NCBI RefSeq assembly: GCF_009730915.1 | Contig: NC_052483.1 | Coordinates: 1,116,001 to 1,180,000, forward strand | Direction of reading: 5' to 3' | DNA length: 64,000 nt | DNA from: Dioscorea cayenensis subsp. rotundata | Taxonomy: Eukaryota > Streptophyta > Magnoliopsida > Dioscoreales > Dioscoreaceae | Part shown: one piece after another, positions 14,641 to 28,100 of the stretch | Layout of the letters: every line of letters starts with the position of its first letter | How positions within the stretch are numbered: the first letter of the stretch is position 1 | The notes under the pieces: model-generated | Seen by the model: only the letters and a program-made list of their open reading frames with translations | Database searches by the model: none | Told to the model about the DNA's origin: nothing | Position numbers and translations under genes: made by a program

Positions 14641-15412
14641 CAAATTTGAAAAACAAAAAACAAAATGCCCATTGTGGCAAGATTCTTCTTGCATAACAGT
14701 TGCCCTAGGAAGATTAGTCTGTTCAATTATCTAGTGTGGAAGAACAAAATTTTTTCTCTTAAGAATCTTGAGAAAGGAAAATGTAATAAGCTTCTGATGG
14801 CTACTTGTGTAATGTGTTACTCGGAGATTGAGTCCGTAGATCATCTTTTCATTCAATGTTCTTTTGGTAGACAAATTTGAGAATATTTCATTAGACTGCT
14901 ATAGCTTCTTGAACCACCACTCTCTATGTTCAATCTTTGAGACTCGTGGAGGTCGCTTGTTCGACCTTCAATGAGAAAATTTGGGAGATTTAGTGGTGAA
15001 AGCAATTGTGTGGAATGTCTAGTTTGCTATGAATAATTGTATTTTTAACGCCAATGTTTTACCTGCTCATGTTATTATTTTAAGAATTAACTATATGTTT
15101 TTATCCTGATTCCCTTCTGTCATAGAGGGATTATAAGCGAAGTTAGTATATTCTATGGGAATCATCGATGTCGTATGGAGTTTCGGGACCTCGAGCTGAG
15201 GAATCTTTTGGGATTCTAATGTTCGAGGAGACAGGCTCAGAGCTGTGCTAGCCCTTTGTTCCTCTTTGTTTTTCTGTTGTGTTCTTTCTACTTCTTTTAG
15301 AGTTTTGTGATCATATCTAGTGGTTTGTGTGCTTTTTTTTATTTTTCTACTCTATGCTTTAGTAGAATATTATTGTACTTTTATTTTGTTTCAATGAAAG
15401 TGATTTATTCAC
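14641..15412 (+). pseudogene. Degenerate L1-type LINE 3' end (zinc-binding domain of reverse transcriptase)
   Basis: Bases 14665-14880 encode a 71-residue piece with the plant LINE zf-RVT signature: LFNYLVWKNKIFSLKNL, then ATCVMCYSEIESVDHLFIQC, with the Cys-x2-Cys...His-x4-Cys ligands kept. Downstream, fragments such as WNV*FAMNNCIFN (14,990-15,050) match the usual C-terminal region but contain stops. The tail to about 15,412 has the T-rich, TTTCAATGAAAGTGATTTATT-like end common to these elements. It is a 5'-truncated, dead copy. Confidence 0.7.
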
Positions 15413-15419
15413 TTTTTCA

Positions 15420-17095
15420 AAACAATTGTTGATGTTTATAGATGTGAAGTCTTATTTCCTACAATTGCATTCAAAAATGCAAATTTACCATTATATTTAT
15501 TATATCGAATGAGTTTATCACTAGATTAATTATATCTAACGATATTCTTTATGCTTGTTTTTGATAAATTTAAAACGGAAAAGAGAGGGCATAAGCATAG
15601 TTGCATAAATTAGCTAACACCAAAACCACAAACAAATGCCAACAGTGGAAAAAAACAAATTGAAAACAATAAGACGAGCAACACTTTCACCAGCAGTGGA
15701 AGAAAAGAAGGACGGGAGAAACTTTATGATTCCTTTTAACAAAGATAAATAAATAATTAAATAAATAAAGGAAAATCATCCTCATTGTATTGTTGGAGTA
15801 ACCTCATAAATGTCACACTTATAGTCCCAAAAGCAACTGTGTTCCTTCCAACTGTAGATAATAAAGTCAAGCACAGCTTACTAAAGTGTTGATAAGAGTT
15901 CAAAATATGAGCTGACACAACTGTGATGCTAAAAGACTACTTCTATTTGAAGGTTTTTAAAGTAGTGCTTCTCCACTCTTGCACCATATTTCCTTCTCAT
16001 TAAACTAAATGTCTTTCTAAAGATGCCATATTATTGGATTACATAAGTTCATTGTCACTCACAATAATTTACACTCATAAGTTCATATAATTAATCTTGG
16101 TGATTGTATAATTCTGAAATTTGAATAAAATAGCAAAAGTTGAGTTTTATTAATTTGAATCTTATTTTAATTATCATCTGCATAAGATATATTGATTTAG
16201 ATTTAAATTCAAGTAATTTATTTTCTAATTATGATCCTCATTTAGTGTTTTTGTAAATCAAAAGTATCACCACTTTTATTCATTCAAATAATTATAAATG
16301 AAGGCATGTATCTTAACTTATGTAATACGTAATAAAAATAGTACAAAAATATCGTATTCAATTAAAATTTTTTTAATAAATTCTACATAATCTTGTTGAT
16401 GAGGATCTAAAAAAGTTTCATTTTTTTCCCGAGTGGGCACGTAGAAATAAATATTATTATATAAAATCATGAATCAATAATCAAAAGAAGCTAAAGTGCA
16501 AAAGAAAATAAAAAAACAAAAAAAAAGAGGGGTCTCAATTCATTGAAGTGGAATTCTGACATTAAAATGCCACAATTGAAGGCCTCCACCATGACCAATT
16601 CTCCATTTAAATTCTTTCCTTGGTTCTTTCCTTTGTCCCAAAGAAAAGTTCCTCATTCCTTCATATCATATTGCTCCTCACAAGAATATAAGCCAAACTA
16701 AAAGCAACATGCAAACGTATCTCTTTCCAAAACTTAACCTCTAAGTTGATGATTTTTTTGGATTCAGATTCACTTACAATAACATTAATTATAATAATAT
16801 TAAGTTTGCATGAAGACTTATATATATTCTCTAACACAACCTTATTATACAAGTCTTTGTCATCATTTAAGACAAACAGCCTCAAAGAAAGTAAAACAAA
16901 ACTCTTATTATTCACTTCAAATCTCATTTGACACCTTGTCTCATAAGCAAATAAGCAATGACATCAATGTAATGAGTTAAAAAATATCTAAGATGAAACT
17001 TTTCCTTGTCATGATTTACTTTCTTTTTATTATAAAATTAGAAATGAGCCAAAAAAAGGAACTTATTAATAAGCCTTAATGAGTATGATGGTATT
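15420..17095. other. Intergenic DNA
   Basis: No gene was recognised. The DNA is AT-rich with short low-complexity frames only. It probably contains further eroded transposon sequence. Confidence 0.5.
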
Positions 17096-17105
17096 CAAAT
17101 ATAGT

Positions 17106-17279
17106 TCTATTGGCATTGGGTCCCTTGCGTAGGGTGTTCGCCTCGAGTGTCGAGCGTGGCTCCCCGAGTTCGATCCCCATCTCGCGCAAGGTGAGGGCAC
17201 GATTCGGTGGTGAGCGTTGCTTCCCCACGTGTTCATCCCTGAGTTCTGGCGTTTGTCGCCTTTCTCAAAAAAAAAAAAT
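17106..17279 (+). mobile_element. tRNA-derived SINE with poly(A) tail
   Basis: A GC-rich island of about 160 bases sits in AT-rich DNA. It contains a good box B (GAGTTCGATCC at about 17166) preceded by a box A-like stretch near 17110-17125, and ends in a run of about 12 A (17267-17278). It is flanked by the matching words ATATAGT at 17099-17105 and 17280-17286, a plausible target-site duplication. Internal Pol III promoter, A tail and duplication together support a SINE. The 61-codon frame across it is not a gene. Confidence 0.7.
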
Positions 17280-17289
17280 ATATAGTAAT

Positions 17290-18430
17290 GGCTAAAGAGA
17301 AAAATTAAGAAAACATGAGTATATAAAATAGTCTCTAGTAATAAGTTTTTTATTTGTTGTATGTTGTGCTTGAAACCCGGGTGTTGGTAGGTTTGATGGT
17401 TTCAAATATCTTTTACATACTTAATAAATTACATGTTGAAATTTTCTTTTTTATGAGTCAATATAAGTTAATTTGATAGTAACATGTAACTAATATTCCT
17501 AATGTGTATAGTTATTTAATCTTTAATCAATAATCTATTACTATAGTAAAAAATTACTTTTTTAATTCTATTGTTCTCCCTCATTTTACTAATAACCACA
17601 TAATTTCAATTTTCGCTATTTAAATTTTGTACCTGTAATATATACATGCCCTTGATTCTTAGTTCAAACTTTCATTTATTAAGTTGACAATGCACCACCG
17701 AATAAAAAATAAAGATAATATAATAAATTCACATATGCCACCGCATATAATATCAATTCAAGAAATAATTATTTAAAGAAAATCAACAAAGAAATATAAA
17801 CTTTAATTAAAAAAAAAAATCAAACCCACAAAACTAGCTTTTTTTTTAATAAAAATAGATAATCAATAAATCTTCAATCATTATAAGAGAGTCATACCTA
17901 AAACAAATTATATCGCTCACTTATTATAAAAGTGATTACAAAATCAATAGTTAATTTTTTTTTTTTGCAAATGCAGCATGTTTAACAACTGCTTTTTGAC
18001 CAAGGATTCTATGCCACCTGTGCAAAAGCGGACCCTGACCACCTGCCATAGTGAACTTTTATACATTATGCATTTTGGTAAGAATTGAACCTCCGATTTT
18101 TTTCATGAGAATGAATACTTTTTATATTGTAACAATATTAATATCAATAAAATTATGTCAATATTTAAAAAAATAAATTATAAATTTTCAAATATGGTTA
18201 AATTTTTTTCTTAGAATATTTTAAAAAAACTAATATCAATTTTTATCTTGATTTTTTATTTATAAATATAATTCTGTAAATATTTATTTATAAAAAAAAA
18301 AAAAACAAATAATTCTAGAAAAGTCATGAAAACAGTAGCAGCATCGTCTTCGCCGACTCTTGGTCCCCGCTCATCGCGCTATTAAAACGCGTTTGGAGCT
18401 CTCTCGGCATCACCATCTCCGAGCTCCCCA
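17290..18430. other. Intergenic DNA upstream of the SRO gene
   Basis: AT-rich with A/T homopolymers. No gene or mobile element was recognised. The promoter of the SRO gene should lie in the last part, but I see no convincing TATA box. Confidence 0.5.
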
Positions 18431-18434
18431 TCCC

Positions 18435-20042
18435 ATGGAACTACCACCGTCTTCGCCGGAGCTCATTACCTCCTTCTGCTGCTTCTCCCACTCTCCGCGC
18501 GCCCAGGTCAGAGACTTCAACAACTTCAAAAACAGTGCCCGTCCTTCCCGCATCCTCTTCTTCTCCAACGACTCCTGGATCGACTTTGCACGCAAGGTGT
18601 TCGACGATTTGTGTGCCGCCTTCGTCGCCGGAAAGCCTGCCGTGGATGTCACGGTTGATGGGAAGTCATGTTTGGTTAACTTTCTCAGCATGTCTTTGAT
18701 CGAGGTGGATACTGGAATTCTCAAGTCCATCGCTTGGATCGATTGCAATGGCCGTTGCTTCTTCCCGAGAGTTCTCCCCGAGCGCATGCACGCTTCGCAG
18801 CTAAAGAAGAGACCTTTGTGCGATGATCATTGCTGGAAAGCAAAGAAGAAGGAGAAAATTATGGAAAGTTCGGATTTTGATGAGAGGTCTGATGAGAGCC
18901 CGGATGTTTGCTCTGTGATTGCCTCGCCAGAGAAGCAGTCATGGCCGGATCTTTTGAGCTTATCGGAGGAGAGCGCGTCTTATAAACATGTGGAGGATTT
19001 GTTCCTCGCCGGAGTGCGCCCGTTGGACTCCGACATTGTGGTCACTGGCGTGCGCAAGTGCACGCACGCAAGTCGTTCGGCGAAATGCCGAAAGAGCACT
19101 TTTGATATGAACGTTCAATCAACTAAAGCCTTGAGAGGAGATTCCAATGTTAAGCTTGGATGGTATGGTGCTTCACCAAAAGAGGTGGCGGGAATCATAG
19201 CTCATGGCTTTGGGCAACCGAATTACAAGTCTTTCGGCCACGGTGCACATGGTGTTGGTGTCCACCTCTCGCCACCAAACTTCGGATTTGCCAGGCATGT
19301 TCAGCAACTTCAGCTCTATCAATTCTCATGAGCATGGACTTCATTGATCACATGAAAACTGATGTAATTCTCTATGTTTGTATTGATTTCAGCTCTCTTT
19401 TGTCAACACCAGATGAAAACGGTGAGAAACACCTGATTCTTTGCCAGGTTCTCATGGGCAATTCTGAGCAAATACCGGCAGGATCGTACCAGTTTCATCC
19501 AAGCAATGACTTGTTCGATACTGCCGTCGATGATCTGAAAAGCCCCAGATGGTTTATAGTTTGGACAACACACATGAACACACACATACTTCCTCTATAC
19601 GTTGTGACTTTCAAGTCTTCTAATCAAATTCATGGTAACAATCAATCATAAATCTGATACTTTAATCTCTACATCAGTATGTGATGTCTGATACTTTAAT
19701 TTCCAATTCATTTTTTATCAGGATCATGCAGGATGGTTAATGTTGCCGAAAAACCTTCTTTTACTAGTGTTCCTTTCCCGAAATTGTTCGCAGAGGTGGC
19801 CAAATCACTGCCTGAATTTCAAGTAAGAGCATTGGAGATGCAGTTTCACAGGCACAAAGTGAGTTAAATTCTTGCATCTCATCAAGTGTATAAATTCTCA
19901 AGAATGAGATTCTCAATTCTCATGTTACTGTGCATTTTGGCAGGAAGGAAAGATGAGCAAAGAGGCCTTCATTAGATGCTTGAGGACTTTGGCTGGTGAT
20001 AAGCTACTATCTACTTCTTTACAGAGAATCAGAGGACACTAA
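18435..20042 (+). CDS. SRO: SRO (RCD1-like) protein with WWE-like, PARP-like and RST domains
   Basis: Plant SRO proteins are nuclear adaptors that bind transcription factors such as DREB2A through the RST domain in stress and hormone responses. Exons are 18435-19294, 19393-19634, 19722-19858 and 19944-20042, giving 445 residues. The N-terminal part has a WWE-like region (WIDFARKVFDDL...SIAWIDCNGRCFFP). The PARP-like part starts at LGWYGASPKEV and includes GVGVHLSP and THMNTHILPLYVV. The RST domain is FPKLFAEVAKSLPEFQ to LRTLAGDKLL. The PARP His-Tyr-Glu triad looks replaced (WYG for WHG, VHL for IYF), so ADP-ribosylation activity is unlikely, as for other SROs. Intron 1 appears to use a GC donor (AG|GCATGT); no GT donor nearby keeps the frame. 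Confidence 0.9.
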
Positions 20043-20475
20043 TGAATTACGGTACATATACATCCACCATTAATTCTTGGAAGCTCTGTTCTTGATTTGC
20101 ATGTTTGAAAATTTTGTTTTTGAGTTTCTTTTCTTAATATGAATTGGAACTCACTTGTGGTTGTTTGTATACTTGGGTTAAAAGATTTGTGTGTTCTTAG
20201 CTATTGCTCTCACATGTAAATTTGTACTTTTATTCTTAATGAAGAAATATATCACCTTTCTTTTCTTTCAATTATGTGTGTGTATTTGTGAACATTTGAA
20301 TTCATTCCATGCATGAATTCTATGAATAGTAAATTTGTACTTCAATTCAAAATGAAGAAATATATCATCCTTCTCTTCTTTTGAGTATTTCTGTTTCACA
20401 AGAATCAAATTAAAAATTTGGATACATTCAACAAGCCATGGATTTTGCATGATGTTTTTTTTTCTTCTTTTGAGT

Positions 20476-20720
20476 ATTTGAGTACCAACAACAATAAGTT
20501 GTTAGCCCCAACTATTTAGGATCGGTTACATAAATCTTTCTTTTCCATGACATCAGACTAAATAAATCAAGCTCAGTTAGACGCATCTTACATTTTATAA
20601 AATTTCTACTAATTCCACTTTTTATGTAGTGGCATCTAACCGTAGTCTATAGATATGATCATATCATTTCAAACGATTCTCTCTTCAACGTGTAAATAAT
20701 AGTAGTTTATGGATCAAACA
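20476..20720 (-). mobile_element. RTE-type non-LTR retrotransposon 3' remnant
   Basis: On the minus strand the segment ends in a TTGTTGTTGGTA-like tail preceded by words resembling AACCGATCCTAAATAGTTGG, the common 3' end of plant RTE elements. Upstream, AGAGAATCGTTTGAAATGAT encodes RENRLK, the start of the ENRLRWFGHV-type motif at the C-terminus of the RTE reverse transcriptase. Stops interrupt it. The identification rests on recalled family motifs. Confidence 0.5.
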
Positions 20721-20729
20721 TTTGGAATT

Positions 20730-21443
20730 TGTGAGTAGAATTCTAATTGCTTGGTCATGTTAGTAAGCATTCCTTGCCAACCAAGTTTAGGACCAGCTAC
20801 CACACATTTATGACTTTAAAAAGTCTGCCTTATTAATCAAGTTTTAAATATGAGACATGTTATCCAAGTTGAATTCTTTTAATATGAGACATTAATGTCT
20901 TCACATAGTTTACATTGTTCCACATCTAACAAGTTTTTGATATCATGTTTGTAGTCTTATGTGAGATACAAGCAATGTTTTGGTTTGTCTTCATTCTAAT
21001 CACATAATTAAGTAGCCCATATATACTATATATATATATATATATATATATTCCTTTTCTTAATCCACAATGCTTATCCCCTAATTAACAAGATTGTTAG
21101 CTATATTTTAGATAAATATAATGTTAGCTATGTCTTGAATTTAAACTCAATCAAGGAGTGATGTTCATCTTATGTTAGAATATATTTAATTAATAATAGA
21201 TATTGAAAACATTAGAAGGTGACAAAAAAGGAAGATCTTTATCCATTAATGAAATGAATCCAAAATGATAATATTTACAATAAATCTTCATCATCATAAC
21301 AAGCAACAATTAATCAATTTTATAATTTATAATTAAAGTACAACAAAGAAGGATCCTTATCTTTTAAAGAATGGATTTTATCTTTCTTAATCCATCACAC
21401 AAATTAAACAATGTTAGATTAATTCTAGATAGGAAGGACACGT

Positions 21444-21474
<31 letters not shown>

Positions 21475-23290
21475 GATCCAAAAGGTGATTAATTGGTAAA
21501 TACTCTTTATATTAATTTTTTACATTTATTTATTTAAATTATAAAAATAAAAGAGAAATTTTTTCCTTTAAAATTTTAAAATATAATAATATTATTTGAA
21601 ACTTAATTTTAGCTTAACAACAATGCCATACTATAATGACAGAATTACAAAACATTTATATAAAGAGAGTTGCCTATCGTTTCTACACTGCAAACAACCC
21701 TTAAATTTTATGAAAATAACAGTAATGCCACTGATGATTATGTTGGCAGGCATTAACGTATGTCCCATCACCTCACGTCGATGGCAGTCTCTGTTATTTT
21801 ATTCAAATTTCATGACTTTTTTGACCCGAGATAGTGGGAGACTAGCAAACGTCTCTTTCTATGCATCAGCTACGCTACTTCAAACAGCAATTATGCCACT
21901 CTCCTATCGTGTTTGTCCACGTGTCCAGGAGCTCAAGTTATAATTAATACATATTGTCAAAATAAATGCTTTTCAAAGTAATGTGTTTCATATAAATTTT
22001 TATCTAATCAAAATTGAATAGTAAATTTTTTAAGATTCAATTTTTTTTACACTATAATAATTTTTTAGAAAAATAATTATTGAATATATTTATTTATATA
22101 ATTTAATGCCTTTAAAAATGCGGTTATAGAATGTTATAAGATGTTTAGTTGGGAAAAAGATGTTTATCTCTAATCACACATGGTGATGGTGATAGTGCTA
22201 AGTTTTCTTCCTGAATTAAATATATGTCATCTAAATTTATTTATTATTTTTTTTAAAAGGTAAAAATTTTAATATATTCAAGGAAAAAGTAAAATTGCCA
22301 AAACTAAATATTTTTTTTTCTAAACAGATTAGCATAAAAGAAATGAGAAAATGACATGGAGGTTTAGAAGATAAAATTGACATGAAAATTATATTTTATT
22401 TTTTCAAATGTCAACATTAAAAAAATAATAATAACAAAAGTGTTTTTTTCCCTCTACAATAAATACCCTAAAATGTATATATTTTTTCAAGCCACAACCA
22501 TCACCAAGGGAAACTTCAATGATGAAATAAATGTGTATATATTCGGGCAAACTCTTCTTCACCTATGATTTTTTCTTCTATTATTTTTTTTATTACATTA
22601 GTTTTTTAATAAAATTTTGATTTATCTATCTTATATTTATATATATAATTAAAAAAACATCAGAGATATATGCAATTAGAGTTGCCTCCAGAGTAAGGCT
22701 AACGAAGCAATTGCTTTAAGCTTTCCAATATTTTTAAAACCTCATCTTTAAATTTTTTAAATTATATTTTTGTAAAAATTCAAAATCTTGAAAAACTCCC
22801 AATAATTATTGTAATATAGAAATGTTTTAATCTAATGTTTAGCCAATGTTATATAATCTTAGTTAACTTTTATAATTTAAAATAATATGGTAAGATATTA
22901 AATATTTTTATTTTAATGATTAATTAGTCTCATATCTTTTCTAACTAATTAATTTTTCAAAATTCTATTCTTATCCATACATATATTTGTTTCTAAAAAT
23001 TAATATAATATTTATTTTTTTTAATTATAAATAAAAACTTTCATATTCTTATTATTATTTTTTCATATTTTTATTTTATTTAATTTTGTTCATAAATTTT
23101 AAATATATCTTTTTATCATAAGTTTAATAATATTTAAAAAAATAAACAAACATCTCATATAGATATTTATTAAATAAATTTAAATAAATATTTATTTTAT
23201 TAAATAAATTAAAATATTTATTCCAATTCTACCTAAGCGCCCCGCATGAAATGCGCAATAATATTTATGCCACCCAACCAATATATATAT
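20730..23290. other. AT-rich intergenic DNA
   Basis: No gene was seen. It contains a (TA)n run near 21,028-21,052. Bases 21,720-21,940 are slightly richer in GC and span an open frame of about 115 codons from 21,596, which shows no family motif and which I do not accept as a gene. Confidence 0.5.
21444..21474. repeat. Compound (CA)n(TA)n microsatellite
   Basis: About nine CA units pass directly into about seven TA units. It would be a useful length-polymorphic marker. Confidence 0.9.
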
Positions 23291-23521
23291 ATGAGAACCC
23301 ATCATCTAGGGACGTCCCTAGATTTCAAATCTAGGGATGTCCATAGTAGCTATCGGATGAAAATTTGACGGCTCTTATCATTATGAACAGTAGAAACCGC
23401 GTTCTACTTAAGGTGTACAGCGTTTAATAATCAATCAACCATCGGATGATGATCCAACGGCTTAGATTTAAAAACATCCCTAGATTTAAAATCTAGGGAC
23501 GTCCCTAGATGATGTTTTCCC
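23291..23521. mobile_element. Micron-like MITE copy 1, set in (TA)n
   Basis: A 231-base element bounded by TA tracts on both sides. The ends are inverted copies of a block reading CATCTAGGGACGTCCCTAGA followed by TTTNAAATCTAGGGATGT. Each end contains the self-complementary 16-mer CTAGGGACGTCCCTAG, so each end is also a hairpin by itself. The interior has the palindrome-like CGGATGATGATCCAACGG. There is no coding capacity. Its layout matches that of the element at 30948-31202. Confidence 0.75.
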
Positions 23522-24950
23522 TATATATATATATATATATATTAATTGCCACTGGCGGATTTAAGGGGGGCAAGGGGGTGCTCTTGGCCCATCATATATA
23601 TATATATATATATTCATAATTATATTATATATATAATTAAACTATTGATCATCATAATTCATATGAAAAATGCTATTTTTATTTTTATTTTTAAATTTTA
23701 CCTCATATTCTTTAAAATAAATTACATAAAAATGATAAAATTACTATATTAAGATGTTGAGTGATAATAAATAATATGGCTAGCCAAATATAAATCCTCT
23801 AATATTTTTGTTATTAAACCTTATATATATATATATTAATTAAACTTATCAATACATAATTATCAATATTTAGGATATTAATATAAAAATAAAAAATAAA
23901 AATAAAATCCTAAAAAATGCAATTGCTATTGTAAAATCTCTAAAATAAAAAAACATTGCAGATCTCATGGATTGTTGAGTTTTTTTTTTCTCTTTGATCA
24001 ATTTTCTTCAAGTTTATGTTTTATTTTCATTATCGGTATTTATCGTTTTTTTCCTATTTGTTTTATATCTAATTTAATTTTTTTAATTTTTATGTGATTA
24101 TTTGTTGTGTAAAAGTATTTATATTTGTTGAATGATTGTTAGATATTTGTTAAATATTTGTTTCATTATGAAAATTATTGTGAAAAATGTTATATATTTG
24201 TGATTAATTGTTATGAAAATTTAATTATTCATTATATTATTTGTTAAATAATTGTTATATGTAATAATTAACTTACATATGAATTTGTTTAAAATTGTTT
24301 TTTAATTGCAGTATTTGTTAATTTAGTGTTTAATCGCTAATTATGTAGATATGATAGCGGATTTACACATAAACCAAATTTTTTAGATGGATATATATTT
24401 TATATTTTTAAAATATTAATTATTATAATCTCAAGTTTGAATTAATAAAATTATTTAATATTTTAAAAAAATTTAAAATTTAAATTCAGCAACCCTTAAT
24501 TTTAATTGTGCTCCGCGACTTTTAATTGCATATTATGTTCTAGTGGGTTCTAGGAAAGTATCAGGGACAAGTTAGGTTATTAGATTTAATTTGATGGCAT
24601 TATGGGATTAATGCATGTATATATCTCTTGTCCTTGTTTTGTTTGTTAGTGTGTACAGGTGGCCTTAATTTATCATGCCAGACAAATGTCAGCAAACATC
24701 ACATTCACAACACCATCACTTGTTCAATTATTATTTATTATTTATTTCATTTATATATATATAAAAATATTATATTATATTGCCTCATAAAATATTTGGA
24801 AACACGGTTGCATGCTTGCATGCATTGGGATGGGCTCGAGGATAATATCGTAAATTCATACTAGACCCGAAATGGCAAATGGCATTATGGTAATAATCTT
24901 CAAGATTGTGTCTGTTTTTGTAATTGTCAAGCTAATGAAAAACTCTCAAA
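23522..24950. other. TE-like and AT-rich intergenic DNA
   Basis: After the MITE, (TA)n runs occur at 23522-23543 and 23594-23613. Between them is a short piece (CACTGGCGGATTTAAGG... and GGGGGTGCTCTTGGCCC) that resembles the end of a larger transposon; I could not find a matching opposite end. The rest is AT-rich without genes. The last 60 bases (TTCTCTCTCTCTCTCTCG) look like the pyrimidine-rich leader of the ITPK gene. Confidence 0.5.
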
Positions 24951-25126
24951 TACGCGGCTCATTCTCGCTTCGCCCCAATCTCTGTTCTGTTCTCTCTCTC
25001 TCTCTCGTTATCGCTCAGGAATATCTCTGTTTTCGAGCCTTGAATTCTGTATTTTGGGGTTTTTGATCGCTTTGGAGCTCGTTCTGGATCTGAAATTTAG
25101 GTTTTTGATTGCTTGGTGGTGTGATT

Positions 25127-28100
25127 ATGAGGTTAAATGGAGAGATTTCGTGCTGGAATGAGGAGCAGAGGGAGAACGAGAGTGGTGCTCTTGTTTCCCC
25201 TCCGAAGCTCGTTGTTGGGTACGCCTTGACCTCGAAGAAGGTTAAGAGTTTTCTCCAGCCCAAACTTGAAGGATTGGCTAGGTAAATCCTGTACTAGAAC
25301 TGGAATTTGTGGGAAAAAAGGCTGTTTTTTTTTTCAGAGATTTATTGTGCTGGCGTTACCGAGGCTTAGATTTGTTCTTTCTTTTCAAAACTATGTATTG
25401 AATTCGTTCCCTGGGGTGACAACTGTGATTTGATGGGAAAACTGGAAATGTTGGATAATGTTAGTGTTTTTTTCTTAAAGAGTTTGATTTGTTATTATTT
25501 CTTTAATCTCAGAAGGTTCTAAGAAAAATGAAGTGATATTTTGCTCTCAAATTGGTTCAAGTTGGTTTTTTTTTTCTGGGAATATTTTTTATGGTATGTT
25601 TCATATCTTTTTGATATCTTGCTTTCTTACTCTGTGGACCTAGCATATGTTTTTCAATAAGAACAGGTGTGCTGAAAGCTATGAAATCTTATTGTTTAAC
25701 TTATTCTATTGATAAATCCTTTTCGGTTAGTTGCGAATTTTGTTTTATGATGCATGTTGTTTTCAAGCTACCGTCTACCGTCATTGTTCACATTAATTCA
25801 ATCCATCAACAGTATAACTATATAACAATTGATTTATGTGAAGATGATAGCCATTGATGGGAGTGGTGGACAGTATTTTAGTGAATCGATGGTTGGGATA
25901 TCTTGTGTATGACAGCCTTTGGTCCCCGCTGTTTTGCAACTTGTCACTATACTTTCTCATTTTCTACATTTTTGCTAACTTGGCCTCATGTAAAGAAGTT
26001 CTTTTTTTCAATTGACAAATATGCACTTGCCTTTGGGGCTATTTCTGGGATGCTCCTCAAAGTATCTGAAACCTTTTGTGGTTTTAAGTGGGAATATGTA
26101 GAATTGCATATGCTCTAGTTGGATAGTGACAGCGTTTTAACTTGAAAAAAAAAATCAATTTTCTAGTCCACTTGATGTGGAGGAAATGTATTTTTATTGT
26201 TGCTTGTGGTTGATAAAATGTTTATGCTTGCTATATTCTATTGTTTTCACACATTTTTGTTACCCTGTTTGTCTTATATACTGATATCATTTGTTTATAT
26301 GCGAAAACTTTATGTAATCGACATGTTATATCAACTCCGGCCTTATCTGGCCAGAGATTCATAAAAGATTGGTTAATTTACATTTCCTGTTTGCTCTCTG
26401 ACCCCCCTTTAGTTTATGAAATACTCTGTTTACCATTTTAATTTTATTGTTGATATTTTGAAAATTTTGATGCAGGAAGAAAGGGATTATGTTTGTTGCA
26501 ATTGATCAAAACAGGCCTCTTTCTGATCAAGGCCCCTTCGACATTGTTCTGCATAAGGTCTGCTTATTTAAGGCTTTTCTTAGATCAACCTGACTTTTAT
26601 TGTTTTTCATGGGAAATATTTGTTGCATTCTAAGTTCCGGGATCATCGTCTGATCAAGTTTGTCTTTAATGCATATTCTTTTTCAGTTAACAGGAAAAGA
26701 GTGGCGTCAAATTCTTGAGGTACGTCAAAACACCATGATTGCCATGGCTCTCTAGATATGGCACTTTTTTTTTTATTCATTGTCTTCTTTGACTATATGA
26801 TATGATATTTTTTGCTTTGTATTACAATATTGCTGCCATTATGGCGGGATGTCCACCATGAACTAGCATGTACTGCTGTACTGGTAGACATACACCAGAC
26901 TTGGAAGCTCATTGTTGTCTGACAATTTGCCGAATTCTTACTCTATCCTGCATTATGAATCATGATCAGATGATTAAAAGTTGAAGCCTCAAGAATCCCA
27001 TCAACTCTGGATTGTGCCTTCTGTCATCAGCTAATCCTATCTGATATGGTTGCTAGGTGACTTTGTTCAGGCCTTCCGAACAGTAATCTCATAAATTTTG
27101 GCTTTTTAAGCAGGACATGTGACAGTGAGTGTTTCAAATGGTTGATATTGTTTGCTTGTTCGTATTGTTGTTGAGATTAGAAAAAAGAACTTGGATTGCT
27201 TCTAGGTCATCCTTTTTTATTGGAAGAAAGAATTGCTTGATTTTATGAAAATGATAAAATTGGAACGCTAATGAAAAATGAATGCTTATTAAGCAATGCC
27301 ATTATGCAATGAACATATAATTCAACTTTTGTGCAGAATTCTTATGTACATTGTTCTGGGCTAGTAAATTTTGTAGGAAGTTTTTTTTTTTTCTCTCCTC
27401 CCCTGTTTGCATGTTGGAATGATCAGTCACAACAAAAGGTGAATTAAGATTGAAATGAATTATTTGTTTCTGAAATTCCTGTCTGTGAGACTTTTTAGTG
27501 AAAGTGTCTTTTCATATTTCTATTGTGTCTATATTCATAAACTTTTCGTTTCTCGTTGTTCTGTAGGATTACTGGGAGAAACATCCAGAAGTTACTGTGC
27601 TTGACCCACCAGGTGCCATACAACATTTAAACAACCGGCAATCAATGCTTCAGGATGTGGCTGATCTAAATTTGTCAGATTGCTATGGTACTAGGTTTAC
27701 TTCCAAGGCCATTGTTTGGTGTCTGTTTGTACTACTTGTGATGTCTCTACAATTTATAGATAAACTTGATTCAAGAATTTCATTTAGTGTTGGCTAGACG
27801 AGATCATAGTTGACAAGAAGTAAACTTTGGTCTACACTTACTTTTGCCCATCAAATCATTTCTTCTTTGAAATTGTTACACTGGGTGAAGCAGAATATCA
27901 TCTGAAATTTACAGAATAAGTTGCGGTGGAGTAGATTTAGTAGGTTTTTCTGCTTTTCATTGTAATTGTGTTCATTCTCATGGCACAGTTCTGGTGTGCT
28001 TATGAAGTCTGTTAACTATTGCAGGTAGAGTTGGTGTTCCTAAGCAACTAGTAATAACCAAAGACCCATCATCAATCACTCATGCAGTTGACAGGGCTGG

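Noticed and set aside
23545-24530. Possible large transposon starting CACTGGCGGATTTAAGG
   Set aside because: No matching inverted end or duplication was found, and a similar word near 24,353 is in the same orientation. Left as a fragment.
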